A stretch of 64,000 nucleotides of DNA. It comes from Actinomycetes bacterium. GTDB taxonomy: Bacteria; Actinomycetota; Actinomycetes; Mycobacteriales; Mycobacteriaceae. Location of the stretch: positions 62,001 to 126,000 of the forward strand of contig JAEYMI010000105.1 of assembly GCA_023461275.1 (NCBI GenBank), read 5' to 3'. Positions 1 through 8,618 of the stretch are shown here, piece by piece. The stretch's first letter is position 1. Every line of letters starts with the position of its first letter. The notes beneath the pieces are model-generated. The model searched no databases and was not told the origin of the DNA. It saw nothing but the letters and a program-made list of their open reading frames with translations. Made by a program: the position numbers and the translations under genes.

Positions 1-1
1 G

Positions 2-268
2 TGGTTCGGCATCATCGGCGGCGGCGTGCTCGTCGGAGGGCTGGCGTTGCTGTCCGGTCGACGGTGGGGTCGCGCCATCGCGATCGTCGCGCAGATTCTG
101 TTGCTGCCGATCGCTTACGCACTGCTGACCGACAGTCACCAGCCATGGTTCGGTGTGCCACTTGCCTTGTGTGCCTTGACGATTCTCGTATTGATCTTCA
201 GCCCCGCATCCATCCGGTGGCTGGCCGGGGATTACGAGCCCGACGGTGATCAACCCGGGAGTCACTGA
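2..268 (+). CDS. Integral membrane protein, C-terminal part only
   Basis: The frame is open from the window edge and ends at 268, giving 88 visible residues; the start lies outside the window. Two or three hydrophobic stretches alternate with short polar turns, one near the edge, one around residues 30-45 and one around 50-65, followed by an acidic, hydrophilic tail. This looks like the last helices of a small membrane protein with its C-terminus in the cytoplasm or periplasm. No motif identifies a function. It is followed by 96 bases and then parA on the same strand. Confidence 0.6.
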   Translation, partial: WFGIIGGGVLVGGLALLSGRRWGRAIAIVAQILLLPIAYALLTDSHQPWFGVPLALCALTILVLIFSPASIRWLAGDYEPDGDQPGSH

Positions 269-352
269 GCCGACAGCTCCGGTTACTGCTGTGGCGGGTC
301 TCGATGTGGCGACGACGACGCCCGGAGACCCGACGACACGCCCGCGCGGCCG

Positions 353-358
353 TATGGT
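353..358 (+). promoter_or_regulatory. -10 box of parA, probably leaderless
   Basis: TATGGT fits TANNNT and ends 6 nt before the ATG at 365, so transcription would begin at or next to the start codon. No Shine-Dalgarno sequence is seen. Confidence 0.45.
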
Positions 359-364
359 GGTCCC

Positions 365-1153
365 ATGACGCGCGTGCTCGCCGTGGCGAACCAAAAAGGT
401 GGCGTGGCCAAGACCACAACGGTCGAATCGCTGGGCGCCGCGCTCGCCGATCTCGACGTCTCGGTCCTTGTCGTCGACCTCGATCCGCAGGGCTGTCTGA
501 CCTTCTCGCTCGGCCACGACCCCGACCAGCTCGAGGCGTCGGTCCACGATGTGCTGCTCGGTGATGAGGAGATCGCCGACGTGCTGCTCGACACCGAGGA
601 CAACGTCACGCTGCTTCCGGCCACCATCGACCTTGCCGGCGCCGAGGCGTTGATGCTGATGCGACCCGGCCGCGAGTACGCGCTCAAACGCGCGTTGTCA
701 GAGGTCGCGGAGGATTTCGATGTCGTCCTGATCGACTGCCCGCCGTCGCTGGGTGTGCTCACCTTGAACGGTCTCACCGCGGCCGACGAGGTCATCGTGC
801 CGTTGCAGTGCGAGACGCTGGCGCATCGCGGTGTCGGGCAGCTGCTGCGCACCGTCCACGAGGTGCAACAGATCACCAATTCCGGACTCACCATGCTGGG
901 TGCGGTCGCGACGCTTTTCGACGCGCGCACCACGCACAGTCGTGACGTGCTCTCCGACGTCTCCGACCGCTACAACCTGCCGGTGCTGGACCCGCCCATT
1001 CCGCGCACGGTGCGCTTCGCAGAGGCGTCGGCATCCGGAACGTCGGTGATGCGTGGCCGAAAGAACAAGGGCGCCAGCGCTTATCGCGATCTCGCGGAGA
1101 ATCTGTGGAAGCACTGGGAAGCCGACGAGGACGTCCGCACCCTCTCCATGTGA
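365..1153 (+). CDS. ParA/Soj-family ATPase (orphan)
   Basis: A 262-residue ParA/MinD-type P-loop ATPase. A deviant Walker A motif, KGGVAKTTT, lies at about residues 11-19, VDLDPQG at about 39-45, and VLIDCPPSLG near residue 125 forms the Walker A'/B region. Such proteins position chromosomes, plasmids or protein complexes through ATP-dependent dimerisation on DNA. No parB gene lies beside it and this is not the oriC-linked locus, so it is an orphan ParA, matching Rv3213c of M. tuberculosis in position. Its cargo is unknown. It converges on the Rv3212-like gene, with 17 bases between the two stops. Confidence 0.85.
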   Translation: MTRVLAVANQKGGVAKTTTVESLGAALADLDVSVLVVDLDPQGCLTFSLGHDPDQLEASVHDVLLGDEEIADVLLDTEDNVTLLPATIDLAGAEALMLMRPGREYALKRALSEVAEDFDVVLIDCPPSLGVLTLNGLTAADEVIVPLQCETLAHRGVGQLLRTVHEVQQITNSGLTMLGAVATLFDARTTHSRDVLSDVSDRYNLPVLDPPIPRTVRFAEASASGTSVMRGRKNKGASAYRDLAENLWKHWEADEDVRTLSM

Positions 1154-1170
1154 TCAGGCCGGAACGAAAA

Positions 1171-2484
1171 TCAGGAAGGACGGAGCCCCGTCACGGTGGC
1201 ACCCCACTGCTCGACGATGGTGTCGCCGAGTGCGCGTACGGCGATCATGCCGCTGCCGTATCCGTCCCGGGAGAACGCCAGCGTGCGCTGTTCACGTCCG
1301 GTCGCCGGGTCGCGGACGCTGATGCCGCTGCGGCTCGGTAGCAACAGCGAGGCGGCCATCACGCTGCCGGGGCCGAGCGTGCCGGGAACCTGGTACAGCG
1401 GGCGCATCGTCTGCCCGTCGAGCACGACGGTCGCGTTCCCGGTCCAGTACGTCGTCAGTCCACCGCTGGTCAGGGAGACCGACTCGGTGGGTGGCGCGAT
1501 GGGCCCGTCGACGGAGTTGGAGCCGGTCTGTGCGCCGTCGGTGTTGTACTGCTTGATGGTCGGGCCGGGCGCCGGGGTCGGTGCCGGAATGGCGTTGCCG
1601 CCACCGTCGTAGACCGCGATCGCCGAGGTGCTCATGCCGATGAGAATCGGCGCCGGGCCGGTGGTGCGATCGGTGATCAACGACGACCCGTACTGCTTGA
1701 CCTTCTCGTCGTTGTCGAGCACCGCCCCGAGAACGGTCAGGCGATAGCCGGGGTCGCCCGCACAGCGTTCGATGACCGCGATCCGGTCGCCGCCGACCGC
1801 AGACGAGAGCAACCGGCAGTTCGTGCGGCCGGGTTGCACGCCGGGCTTCACGGGCGCGTCGACGCGCCCGTATTCGATGCCGCGCACCAGGTTCGAGCCC
1901 CACGTCTCCAGGCGCGTGTCGCCCTGGGAGACGACGTAGCCGCCGTCGGCGACGAGCCGGACCGCTGAGTCGGCGTCGCTGCTGCGCGACCCGACCCGCT
2001 GCCCGGTGCCGGAGTCGAGTGCGGTGACCTCCCCGCAGCCGCGCGAATTCCGGTACACCGCAACGGTTTCGTCGTTGCTCGTCGCCCAAGCGGCGTTGAC
2101 CCCGCACAACGGCAGGTCGCGTCGGTACAGCCAGCGGATGTCACCGGTGAGCGGGTCGCGTCCGGTGACCTGCCCGTTGTCGCCGGTGATCACCACCGAC
2201 CGGCCCAGCGTCGGAACCTGCGTCGCCGAGGATGTCGCCCGCCATGCCGGAACCACTCGCTCGGGTACCGAGGACGCCGACGCCACCTCCGGAGCCTGCG
2301 TCGACGGCTCGCTCACGGTGTGCCGTGCCGGGCTGACCGACCACACCAGGGCACCACCGATGGCGACCACCACCACGATCGCGATGCTCACCAGGACATC
2401 GACGCGGGTACGGCGTTCGGGCCGGACCCGCACGGCGCGGCGGGCAGGCGCCGACGGTGTGGGGGACATCGGTGTGTCCGGCAC
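1171..2484 (-). CDS. Membrane-anchored Rv3212-like protein, possible beta-propeller
   Basis: 437 residues from a GTG at 2484, or ATG at 2469. A basic, Pro-rich cytoplasmic N-terminus is followed by one transmembrane helix at about residues 30-50 and a long extracytoplasmic domain. That domain has repeats of the type 'GRDPLTGDIRW' and 'ALDSGTGQRVG' spaced about 40-60 residues apart, which resemble PQQ/quinoprotein-like beta-propeller blades. No catalytic site is apparent. The start lies 3 nt after the rhlE stop, so the two are probably co-transcribed and coupled, as rhlE and Rv3212 are neighbours in M. tuberculosis. The function is unknown. Confidence 0.7.
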   Translation of the reverse strand: MPDTPMSPTPSAPARRAVRVRPERRTRVDVLVSIAIVVVVAIGGALVWSVSPARHTVSEPSTQAPEVASASSVPERVVPAWRATSSATQVPTLGRSVVITGDNGQVTGRDPLTGDIRWLYRRDLPLCGVNAAWATSNDETVAVYRNSRGCGEVTALDSGTGQRVGSRSSDADSAVRLVADGGYVVSQGDTRLETWGSNLVRGIEYGRVDAPVKPGVQPGRTNCRLLSSAVGGDRIAVIERCAGDPGYRLTVLGAVLDNDEKVKQYGSSLITDRTTGPAPILIGMSTSAIAVYDGGGNAIPAPTPAPGPTIKQYNTDGAQTGSNSVDGPIAPPTESVSLTSGGLTTYWTGNATVVLDGQTMRPLYQVPGTLGPGSVMAASLLLPSRSGISVRDPATGREQRTLAFSRDGYGSGMIAVRALGDTIVEQWGATVTGLRPS

Positions 2485-2487
2485 GAC

Positions 2488-4104
2488 CTACTCGGCGGAA
2501 GCGGCGGCCGGGCTGGAGGCGGCGGCACCGGCGGAGGCGCCACCGGAACCACCGCGACGGCGACGACGACGACGGCGGGGTGCATCGCCGGAAGCGCCCT
2601 CGGAGGAACCGGATTCGGTGCCACCCGCGGTCGGGGCAGGGCTCTGATCCGACGATGCGGCAGCGGCGCCACCGGCCTGCCCGCCACGGGTACGACGACG
2701 GTTGCGGTCGGTCTTGGTGCGCTCACGAGGCGCGCGCTCGGAGCGCTCACCACGCCGGCCGTCGCCGTCCTCGGAGGAGGTCTTCTTCGGCGCGGCGATG
2801 CGTCCGGTCTTCGACTCCGGGATGTTCAGATCGGTGCGCAGATTCTCTGACGTCGAATACGTCTCCGGGGGCTCGGGAATGTTGAGTCCGAGTGCGGAAT
2901 TGATGAGTTCCCAGCGGTGCAGCTCGTCCCAGTCGACCAGGGTGACCGCGATACCGGTGCGGCCCGCGCGGCCGGTACGGCCGATGCGGTGCACGTAGGT
3001 CTTGTCGTCCTCGGGGCACTGGTAGTTGATGACGTGGGTGACGTCGTCGATGTCGATGCCGCGGGCCGCGACGTCGGTGGCCACCAGCACGTCGATCTCG
3101 CCGGTGCGGAAGCGCTTGAGTGCCTTTTCCCGGGCCACCTGGCCGAGGTCGCCGTGTACGGCACCGACCGCGAATCCACGCTCGGCCAGATCGTCGGCGA
3201 CCTTCTGCGCGGTGCGCTTGGTCCTGGTGAAGATCATCGTGGCGCCGCGGCCGTCGGCCTGCAGAACACGTGCCACCAGCTCGGCCTTGTCCATCGCGTG
3301 CGCACGGTAGACGAACTGCGCGGTGCGGTCGTGGATCGCCGAATCGTTGGCCTGCTCGGCCCGGATGTGGGTCGGCTTGTGCAAGAAGGTGCGGGCCAGC
3401 GTGACGATCGGACCGGGCATGGTCGCCGAGAACAGCATGGTCTGCTTGGACGATCCCGAGCCCGGCTCACCGTTGGGCAGCGCGGCCATGATGCGCTCGA
3501 TGTCGGGCAGGAAGCCGAGGTCGAGCATCTCGTCGGCCTCGTCGAGGACCAGCACGCCGACCTTGCCGAGGATGAGGTGGCCCTGCTGCGCCAGGTCGAG
3601 CAGCCGGCCCGGCGTACCGACGACCACGTCGACGCCGGACTTGAGGTCCTTGATCTGCGACTCGTACGGGCGGCCGCCGTAGATGGCGACGATCGCGAGC
3701 TTGCGTTCGGTGCCGTCGGCGAGGGTCACGTCGAGCTTCTTCGCGGCGATCTCGAGATCGCTGGTGACCTGCAGGCACAGTTCACGCGTCGGGACGATGA
3801 TCAGTGCGCGGGGGGTGTTGTCGAGCGGGCGTAGCCCCGACTCCTCTGCGTGGGCCACGCGGTGCAGCAGCGGAACACCGAAGCCGTAGGTCTTGCCCAT
3901 GCCGGTGCGGGCCTGCCCGATCAGGTCGTCACCGCTCAGTGCCAGCGGCAGGGTGAGTTCCTGGATGGCGAAGGTGTGGGTCTTGCCGTCGTCGGCCAGA
4001 GCCGAGACGATGCGGTCGTCGACGCCGAGTTCGGCGAACGTGGGCGGGGTGTGATCCTCGGCAACGATGGTCGTCTCGACGGCCTCGATATTGGTGTCTG
4101 TCAT
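2488..4104 (-). CDS. rhlE: DEAD-box RNA helicase, RhlE type
   Basis: 538 residues with the full DEAD-box set. There is a Q-motif region near residue 45, ARTGMGKT (motif I) near 65, PTRELC (Ia), VVGTPGRLLDL (Ib), VLDEADEML (II) near 190, SATMP (III), TRTKRTAQ (IV), ATDVAARGIDI (V) and HRIGRTGRAG (VI) near 365. It unwinds structured RNA and is expected to act in ribosome or RNA metabolism. After about residue 440 the protein becomes a basic, low-complexity Arg/Gly/Ser/Ala tail with a run of eight arginines, a typical non-specific RNA-binding extension. The 240 bases upstream could hold a long 5' leader. Order and strand match Rv3211. Confidence 0.92.
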   Translation of the reverse strand: MTDTNIEAVETTIVAEDHTPPTFAELGVDDRIVSALADDGKTHTFAIQELTLPLALSGDDLIGQARTGMGKTYGFGVPLLHRVAHAEESGLRPLDNTPRALIIVPTRELCLQVTSDLEIAAKKLDVTLADGTERKLAIVAIYGGRPYESQIKDLKSGVDVVVGTPGRLLDLAQQGHLILGKVGVLVLDEADEMLDLGFLPDIERIMAALPNGEPGSGSSKQTMLFSATMPGPIVTLARTFLHKPTHIRAEQANDSAIHDRTAQFVYRAHAMDKAELVARVLQADGRGATMIFTRTKRTAQKVADDLAERGFAVGAVHGDLGQVAREKALKRFRTGEIDVLVATDVAARGIDIDDVTHVINYQCPEDDKTYVHRIGRTGRAGRTGIAVTLVDWDELHRWELINSALGLNIPEPPETYSTSENLRTDLNIPESKTGRIAAPKKTSSEDGDGRRGERSERAPRERTKTDRNRRRTRGGQAGGAAAASSDQSPAPTAGGTESGSSEGASGDAPRRRRRRRRGGSGGASAGAAASSPAAASAE

Positions 4105-4308
4105 GTGTGGTTGTATGCCTTTCGAAGCATGTGGTCAGCACGCACGAAAGTCACCACGGGGGACACGATGTGTGTCGCGGAGCGACCCGCCATTGAGGTT
4201 GGCTGGTCTGCTGCGGGGTGGGGCTTCAAGGTGTGCGCGCGCATTTCTGCGGTGACCCGGCAGCAGCGTCGTACGCCGTCGCGGGTTATACACCGAGGCC
4301 GAGTGTAC

Positions 4309-4338
4309 TTGGTCAACCCCCACGAGCCCGAATACGAT
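4309..4338 (+). promoter_or_regulatory. Promoter of the ferritin-like gene, leaderless
   Basis: TTGGTC at 4309-4314 and TACGAT at 4333-4338 are 18 bp apart. The -10 box ends 6 nt before the ATG at 4345, so the mRNA probably starts at the start codon. The rest of 4105-4308 holds no recognised element apart from presumed rhlE promoter sequence on the other strand. Confidence 0.5.
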
Positions 4339-4344
4339 GTGCCC

Positions 4345-5073
4345 ATGTCGTTCGCACCGGGTTCTTCCGAGACGTCGTCGGGGCCGATTTCGAAGGGGCC
4401 GATCTCGAGCGATTCGGCGTCATCGAACATCGATCCGGACGATCCGGCCATCATCCAGCTTCTCGCAGTCCTGCTGGCAGGTGAGTACGCGGCGTTCTAC
4501 CGGCTGATCGAGGAGTCGGCGATGGCCCCCGACGTGCCCAGCCGGATCGCGATCGCCCGGATGGCCGCCTCGGAGATCGGGCACTTCGACACCCTGGCCG
4601 AGCGGGTCGGTGCCCACGGCATCGACCCTGCGCAGGCGGTGCAACAGTACGGTCCGGTCTTCGACCAGTACCACCGGTCGACCACCCCGAAGACCTGGTA
4701 CGAGGCGCTGGTGAAGGCGTACGTCGGCGACGGTCTCGCCGCGGACTTCTACCGCGAGCTGGCCGGCGTGTTGCCCGAGGGGCCGCAGGCCATCGTCGCC
4801 GAGGTGATGTCGGAGACCGCCAGCTCGGAATTCGCGCGTGAGCAGGTCAACGACGCCATTCGTCGTGACCCGGCGCTGCGATCGCCACTGACCCTGTGGG
4901 GGCGTCGGCTGCTCGGCGAGGCCATCACCCATGCCCAGTGGGTGCTGGCCGCGGAGGAATCGGTGACCGATCTGCTGTTCTCCGGCGCCACCTCGCTGCA
5001 GGGCGTTGCCCACTTCTTCGACTCGGTCGCCGACAGTCACACGCGGCGGATGGCCGACCTCGGTCTGGGATAG
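4345..5073 (+). CDS. Ferritin-like-fold protein (Rv3210c-like, MiaE-like superfamily)
   Basis: 242 residues, predominantly helical, with a Ser-rich N-terminal tail of about 35 residues. Acidic and histidine residues fall at intervals expected for a four-helix ferritin-like bundle: AGEYAAFYRLIEES, ASEIGHFDTLAERV, and further on TASSEFAREQVND. The family is annotated from its fold as related to the tRNA hydroxylase MiaE and to rubrerythrins; substrate and metal content are not established. The frame is open well upstream, but the ATG at 4345 sits just after a good -10 box and begins the conserved part. The position equals Rv3210c, between rhlE and the DUF3107 gene. Confidence 0.75.
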   Translation: MSFAPGSSETSSGPISKGPISSDSASSNIDPDDPAIIQLLAVLLAGEYAAFYRLIEESAMAPDVPSRIAIARMAASEIGHFDTLAERVGAHGIDPAQAVQQYGPVFDQYHRSTTPKTWYEALVKAYVGDGLAADFYRELAGVLPEGPQAIVAEVMSETASSEFAREQVNDAIRRDPALRSPLTLWGRRLLGEAITHAQWVLAAEESVTDLLFSGATSLQGVAHFFDSVADSHTRRMADLGLG

Positions 5074-5208
5074 GGGCCTGGGGCAGGGGCGTCGGCGAGG
5101 GTTGTCAGCCGACGTCGGTTGCGCTGTGAGCGGAGCGAGTGCGGGAACCCCCGTCGTCTGCACTAGCCTGTCGAAGGGGAAATCGAGCTCGAGACACGAA
5201 GGATGGTC

Positions 5209-5439
5209 ATGGCCGTTGAAGTGAAGATCGGTATTGCCGACAGCCCGCGTGAGCTGTCCATTCAGTCGACGCTGACCAGCGACGGCGTGTATGCCGAGAT
5301 CGAGAAGGCCCTGTCCGGTTCGGATTCGCTGCTGTCACTGCAGGACGATCGTGGGGCTCGGTACCTGATCCCGATCACCAAGATCGCCTACGTCGAGGTC
5401 GGCAGCCCGGAGAATCGTCGGGTCGGATTCGGTTCCTGA
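5209..5439 (+). CDS. DUF3107 family protein (TB9.4-like)
   Basis: A 76-residue acidic protein beginning MAVEVKIGIADSPRE, a close match to the DUF3107 family (M. tuberculosis TB9.4, Rv3208A). The predicted fold is a small alpha/beta domain with alternating beta segments such as LIPITKIAYVEVG. GAAGGA-like sequence at 5198-5203 lies 5 nt before the ATG at 5209, so I prefer it over the ATG at 5203. A TAGCCT -10 box at 5164-5169 would give a leader of about 33 nt. The function is unknown; the family is nearly confined to actinobacteria. It converges on the TetR gene with 4 bases between the stops. Confidence 0.8.
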   Translation: MAVEVKIGIADSPRELSIQSTLTSDGVYAEIEKALSGSDSLLSLQDDRGARYLIPITKIAYVEVGSPENRRVGFGS

Positions 5440-5443
5440 GGTC

Positions 5444-6103
5444 TTACTCCTCGGAAATGCCGTCGCCCACCGCGTTGCTGTGCCTCGGCACATGCGACAA
5501 CCCGCCCCACAGCAGGGCGACGGTGGTGTCGACGGCATTCTGCTTGTCGATGGGCCGTTTGGCCTCCAGCCAGTACCGCGCGTTGACCTGACTGGCACCG
5601 ACCAGACCGGCGGCCAGCATCCGGGAGCGGTACGGGTCGAGTCCCGAGTCCTGCATGACCAGCCCGTAGACCGCATCGACGCATGCCTCGGTCGCACCCT
5701 CGACACGACGGATGACCGCGGGGTCGAGGGCATCGGAGGAGAAGATCAGCCGGTAACCGGAGTTGTCCTCGTCGATGAAGTCGAAGAATGCCTCGACGGC
5801 CGCACGGACGCGCTGGCGGTTGTCCTTGGTCGTCAGAAGCGCGTTGTTGACATCGCTGACCAGCTTTTCGGCGTGGGAGTCCACCACGGCGATGTACAGG
5901 TCGAGTTTGGACGGAAAATGCTGGTAGAGCACCGGCTTGCTGACGCCGGCATACACCGCGATCTCGTCCATTCCCGCCGAATGGTAGCCGCGTTCGACGA
6001 AGATCTCGCTGGCCGCGTCGAGCAGCTGGCGACGCCGTGCGCTCCGGGGCATCCGGGTGCTGTTGCGACCCGACGCCGGAGTGGGGTTGGCGGTGGTTGA
6101 CAT
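5444..6103 (-). CDS. TetR-family regulator (Rv3208-like)
   Basis: 219 residues. The TetR DNA-binding domain occupies about residues 15-65, with ARRRQLLDAASEIFVERGY, then the recognition helix region VSKPVLYQHFPSKLDLY. The C-terminal two thirds form a helical ligand-binding and dimerisation domain. I took the ATG at 6103 because the extension in front of it is not TetR-like. The ligand and targets are not visible. It is divergent from the DUF3152 gene, with about 100 bases between the starts, and may control itself or that gene. Position and strand match Rv3208 of M. tuberculosis. Confidence 0.82.
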   Translation of the reverse strand: MSTTANPTPASGRNSTRMPRSARRRQLLDAASEIFVERGYHSAGMDEIAVYAGVSKPVLYQHFPSKLDLYIAVVDSHAEKLVSDVNNALLTTKDNRQRVRAAVEAFFDFIDEDNSGYRLIFSSDALDPAVIRRVEGATEACVDAVYGLVMQDSGLDPYRSRMLAAGLVGASQVNARYWLEAKRPIDKQNAVDTTVALLWGGLSHVPRHSNAVGDGISEE

Positions 6104-6202
6104 GCGTCGAGCGTACTCGCGGGTCCGGCCGCCACGTGATCTAGTCGATTCTTGAGGCCGCACCTTCACGGAATCGGGCGCACATTGTGAGAAAGTTGTG
6201 GG

Positions 6203-7288
6203 GTGAACCGCCTAGAGGATGGGTTGGGTTCGGACGCAGGGGAGGCGCCGAGTGCGCGCGTCCGTGCCAAGGACGTCGGCCCACGGCCGTCGAGCCGCGC
6301 CGCATCGCAATCGTCGATGTCGCGTGCGCGTCCGCAGCCCGATCAGCCACTGCGTGCCCGCTGGGATCCGACCGACGACAGCGGTCGGCCCCGCGTGGAC
6401 CGCGGCGCACAGCCCGAGCGTAAGAAGCAGAGCGCGATCGGACGTTTCGTCTCGACCTACGGGTGGCGGGCGTACGCGATCCCGGTCCTGACGGTCCTGA
6501 CGATCGTGCTGATCGTCGTCACCATTCGTGATGGATCGTCGGCCGCGGTGGCCCCGGCGGTAGAGGTCAATCCCGACTCGGCCTCGCGCAACGCCGACGT
6601 CAGCAAAGAGACCAAGCCGATCGGCGCGCCGTCGGCGGCCATCCAGGCGGCCGCCCTGCCGGCCGGCACCCTGCCCGAAGGCGGGCCGTACACCGCGAAG
6701 GGCGACGAGACCTACCGGGTGGTGCCCGGCACCACACCCAAGGTCGGCACCGGCCAGGAGTACACCTACACCGTCGAGGTCGAGAAGGGCATCAACCCGC
6801 AGGACTACGGCGGCGACCGCACCTTCGCGAAGATGGTCGACGCCACGTTGGCCAACCCCCGTGGCTGGATCGGGGACGGCAAGGTCGCCTTCCGGCGTGT
6901 CGACGCCGGTGAACCGAACCTGCGGATCTCGCTGACCTCGCCGTCGACCGCCCGCGAACTGTGCGGCTACCAGATCAAACTCGAGACGTCGTGCTTCTAC
7001 CCGCCGGTCGGCCGGGTCACCCTCAACGAGGCACGCTGGGTCCGCGGAGCGATTTCGTACCAGGGCGACGATCTGCTCTATCGGCAGTATCTGATCAACC
7101 ACGAGACCGGTCACGGCATCGGATACGAGGCGCATGAGCCGTGCAAGGAGCAGGGAGCGCTGGCGCCGGTGATGATGCAGCAGTCCTTCGGAGTGGCCAA
7201 CGGCGACATCATGGCTCTCGATCCGCAGATGCAGGCCAACCGGTCGTTGGTGTGCAAGCCGAATCCGTGGCCGTTCCCGAACAAATAG
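6203..7288 (+). CDS. DUF3152 protein, putative surface zinc metalloprotease
   Basis: 361 residues from a GTG at 6203. The first 75 residues are basic and low complexity and presumably cytoplasmic. One transmembrane helix (about 90-108, YAIPVLTVLTIVLIVVTI) leads to a linker and an extracytoplasmic domain of about 200 residues. That domain carries HETGHGIGYEAHEPC near residue 300, an HExGH zinc-binding motif followed by a further His, as in metzincin-like proteases (HExxHxxGxxH). Two cysteines nearby, 'LCGYQIKLETSC', may form a disulfide. The family corresponds to Rv3207c. Proteolytic activity is inferred from the motif only. Confidence 0.78.
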   Translation: MNRLEDGLGSDAGEAPSARVRAKDVGPRPSSRAASQSSMSRARPQPDQPLRARWDPTDDSGRPRVDRGAQPERKKQSAIGRFVSTYGWRAYAIPVLTVLTIVLIVVTIRDGSSAAVAPAVEVNPDSASRNADVSKETKPIGAPSAAIQAAALPAGTLPEGGPYTAKGDETYRVVPGTTPKVGTGQEYTYTVEVEKGINPQDYGGDRTFAKMVDATLANPRGWIGDGKVAFRRVDAGEPNLRISLTSPSTARELCGYQIKLETSCFYPPVGRVTLNEARWVRGAISYQGDDLLYRQYLINHETGHGIGYEAHEPCKEQGALAPVMMQQSFGVANGDIMALDPQMQANRSLVCKPNPWPFPNK

Positions 7289-7378
7289 TCCGGTTCGGCG
7301 AACGGGTGGGTGACGGAATTACCACGGCGGCTGCGTCGTTGATCGTGATCAGTTGACCGACCCGAACTGGAGGCGGAT

Positions 7379-8554
7379 GTGTCGTCCCTGCCACCGCTGG
7401 TGACCCCTGCGGCCGAACTGTCCAATGACGAAGTGGCCCGCTACAGCCGGCATCTGATCATCCCCGACGTCGGGATGGACGGTCAGAAGCGACTGAAGAA
7501 CGCCAAGGTGCTGGTGATCGGTGCCGGCGGCCTGGGCTCGCCGACGCTGCTCTATCTGGCGGCCGCGGGCGTCGGCACCATCGGCATCGTCGAATTCGAC
7601 ATCGTCGACGAATCCAACCTGCAGCGGCAGGTGATCCACGGCCAGTCCGACGTCGGCCGTCCCAAGGCCGAGAGTGCCCGCGATTCGATTCTCGAGATCA
7701 ACCCGTATGTGACGGTGAACCTGCATGCCGATCGCCTCGAACCCGAGGGCGCGGTCGAGTTGTTCTCGCACTACGACCTCATCATCGACGGCACCGACAA
7801 CTTTGCCACCCGTTACCTCGTCAACGATGCGGCCGTGCTCGCGCACAAGCCGTATGTGTGGGGCTCGATCTACCGGTTCGAGGGTCAGGCGTCGGTGTTC
7901 TGGGAGGACGCCCCCGACGGTCGCGGTATCAACTACCGCGACCTCTACCCGCAGGCGCCCCCGCCCGGCATGGTGCCGTCCTGCGCCGAAGGCGGCGTGC
8001 TGGGGATCCTGTGCGCGTCGATCGGATCGATCATGGGGACCGAGGCGATCAAGCTGATCTGCGGCATCGGCGAACCGCTGCTCGGTCGACTGATGGTCTA
8101 CGACGCGCTGGACATGACCTATCGGACCATCAAGATCCGCAAGGATCCCGACGGCGAGCCGATCACCGGCCTCATCGACTACGAGGCGTTCTGCGGCGTC
8201 GTCTCCGATGAGGCGGCCGAGGCCGCCGCCGGTTCCACGCTGACCGCCGCCGAACTGAAGGACAAGCTCGACGCCGGGCAGCGACTGGCGTTGATCGACG
8301 TGCGTGAGCCCGTCGAATGGGACATCGTGCACATCGATGGCGCCACCCTGATCCCCAAGGATCAGATCCTCTCGGGATCTGCTTTGTCGCAGATTCCGCA
8401 GGATCGCCCCACGGTGCTCTACTGCAAGACCGGTATCCGGTCGGCGGAGGCACTCGCCGCGCTCAAACGAGCCGGTTTCGCCGACGCCACCCACCTGCAG
8501 GGCGGGGTCACTGCGTGGGCCAATCAGGTCGACAAGACCCTGCCCGTTTACTGA
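7379..8554 (+). CDS. moeZ: Adenylyltransferase/sulfurtransferase MoeZ
   Basis: 391 residues. An E1-like MoeB/ThiF domain (about 1-260) has the nucleotide-binding loop VLVIGAGGLGSP, the IIDGTDNFATRYLVNDA region and PSCAEGGVLG with the candidate adenylation-domain cysteine. A rhodanese domain (about 285-391) ends with the active-site loop YCKTGIRSAEAL, whose Cys carries the persulfide. In mycobacteria MoeZ activates the C-terminal glycine of the sulfur carriers CysO and MoaD2 for cysteine and molybdopterin synthesis. No CxxC zinc pairs of E. coli MoeB are evident. GGAGG lies just upstream of the GTG at 7379. The position equals Rv3206c. Confidence 0.92.
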   Translation: MSSLPPLVTPAAELSNDEVARYSRHLIIPDVGMDGQKRLKNAKVLVIGAGGLGSPTLLYLAAAGVGTIGIVEFDIVDESNLQRQVIHGQSDVGRPKAESARDSILEINPYVTVNLHADRLEPEGAVELFSHYDLIIDGTDNFATRYLVNDAAVLAHKPYVWGSIYRFEGQASVFWEDAPDGRGINYRDLYPQAPPPGMVPSCAEGGVLGILCASIGSIMGTEAIKLICGIGEPLLGRLMVYDALDMTYRTIKIRKDPDGEPITGLIDYEAFCGVVSDEAAEAAAGSTLTAAELKDKLDAGQRLALIDVREPVEWDIVHIDGATLIPKDQILSGSALSQIPQDRPTVLYCKTGIRSAEALAALKRAGFADATHLQGGVTAWANQVDKTLPVY

Positions 8555-8605
8555 CGGTCTTATCGGCGCACCGCGTCGCTGCGCCGATACCTTCGGCGAC
8601 CTCGG

Positions 8606-8611
8606 TAATCT
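8606..8611 (+). promoter_or_regulatory. -10 box of the TIGR02569 gene, leaderless GTG
   Basis: TAATCT ends 7 nt before the GTG at 8619, and no Shine-Dalgarno sequence is present between them. Confidence 0.4.
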
Positions 8612-8618
8612 CGCAGGT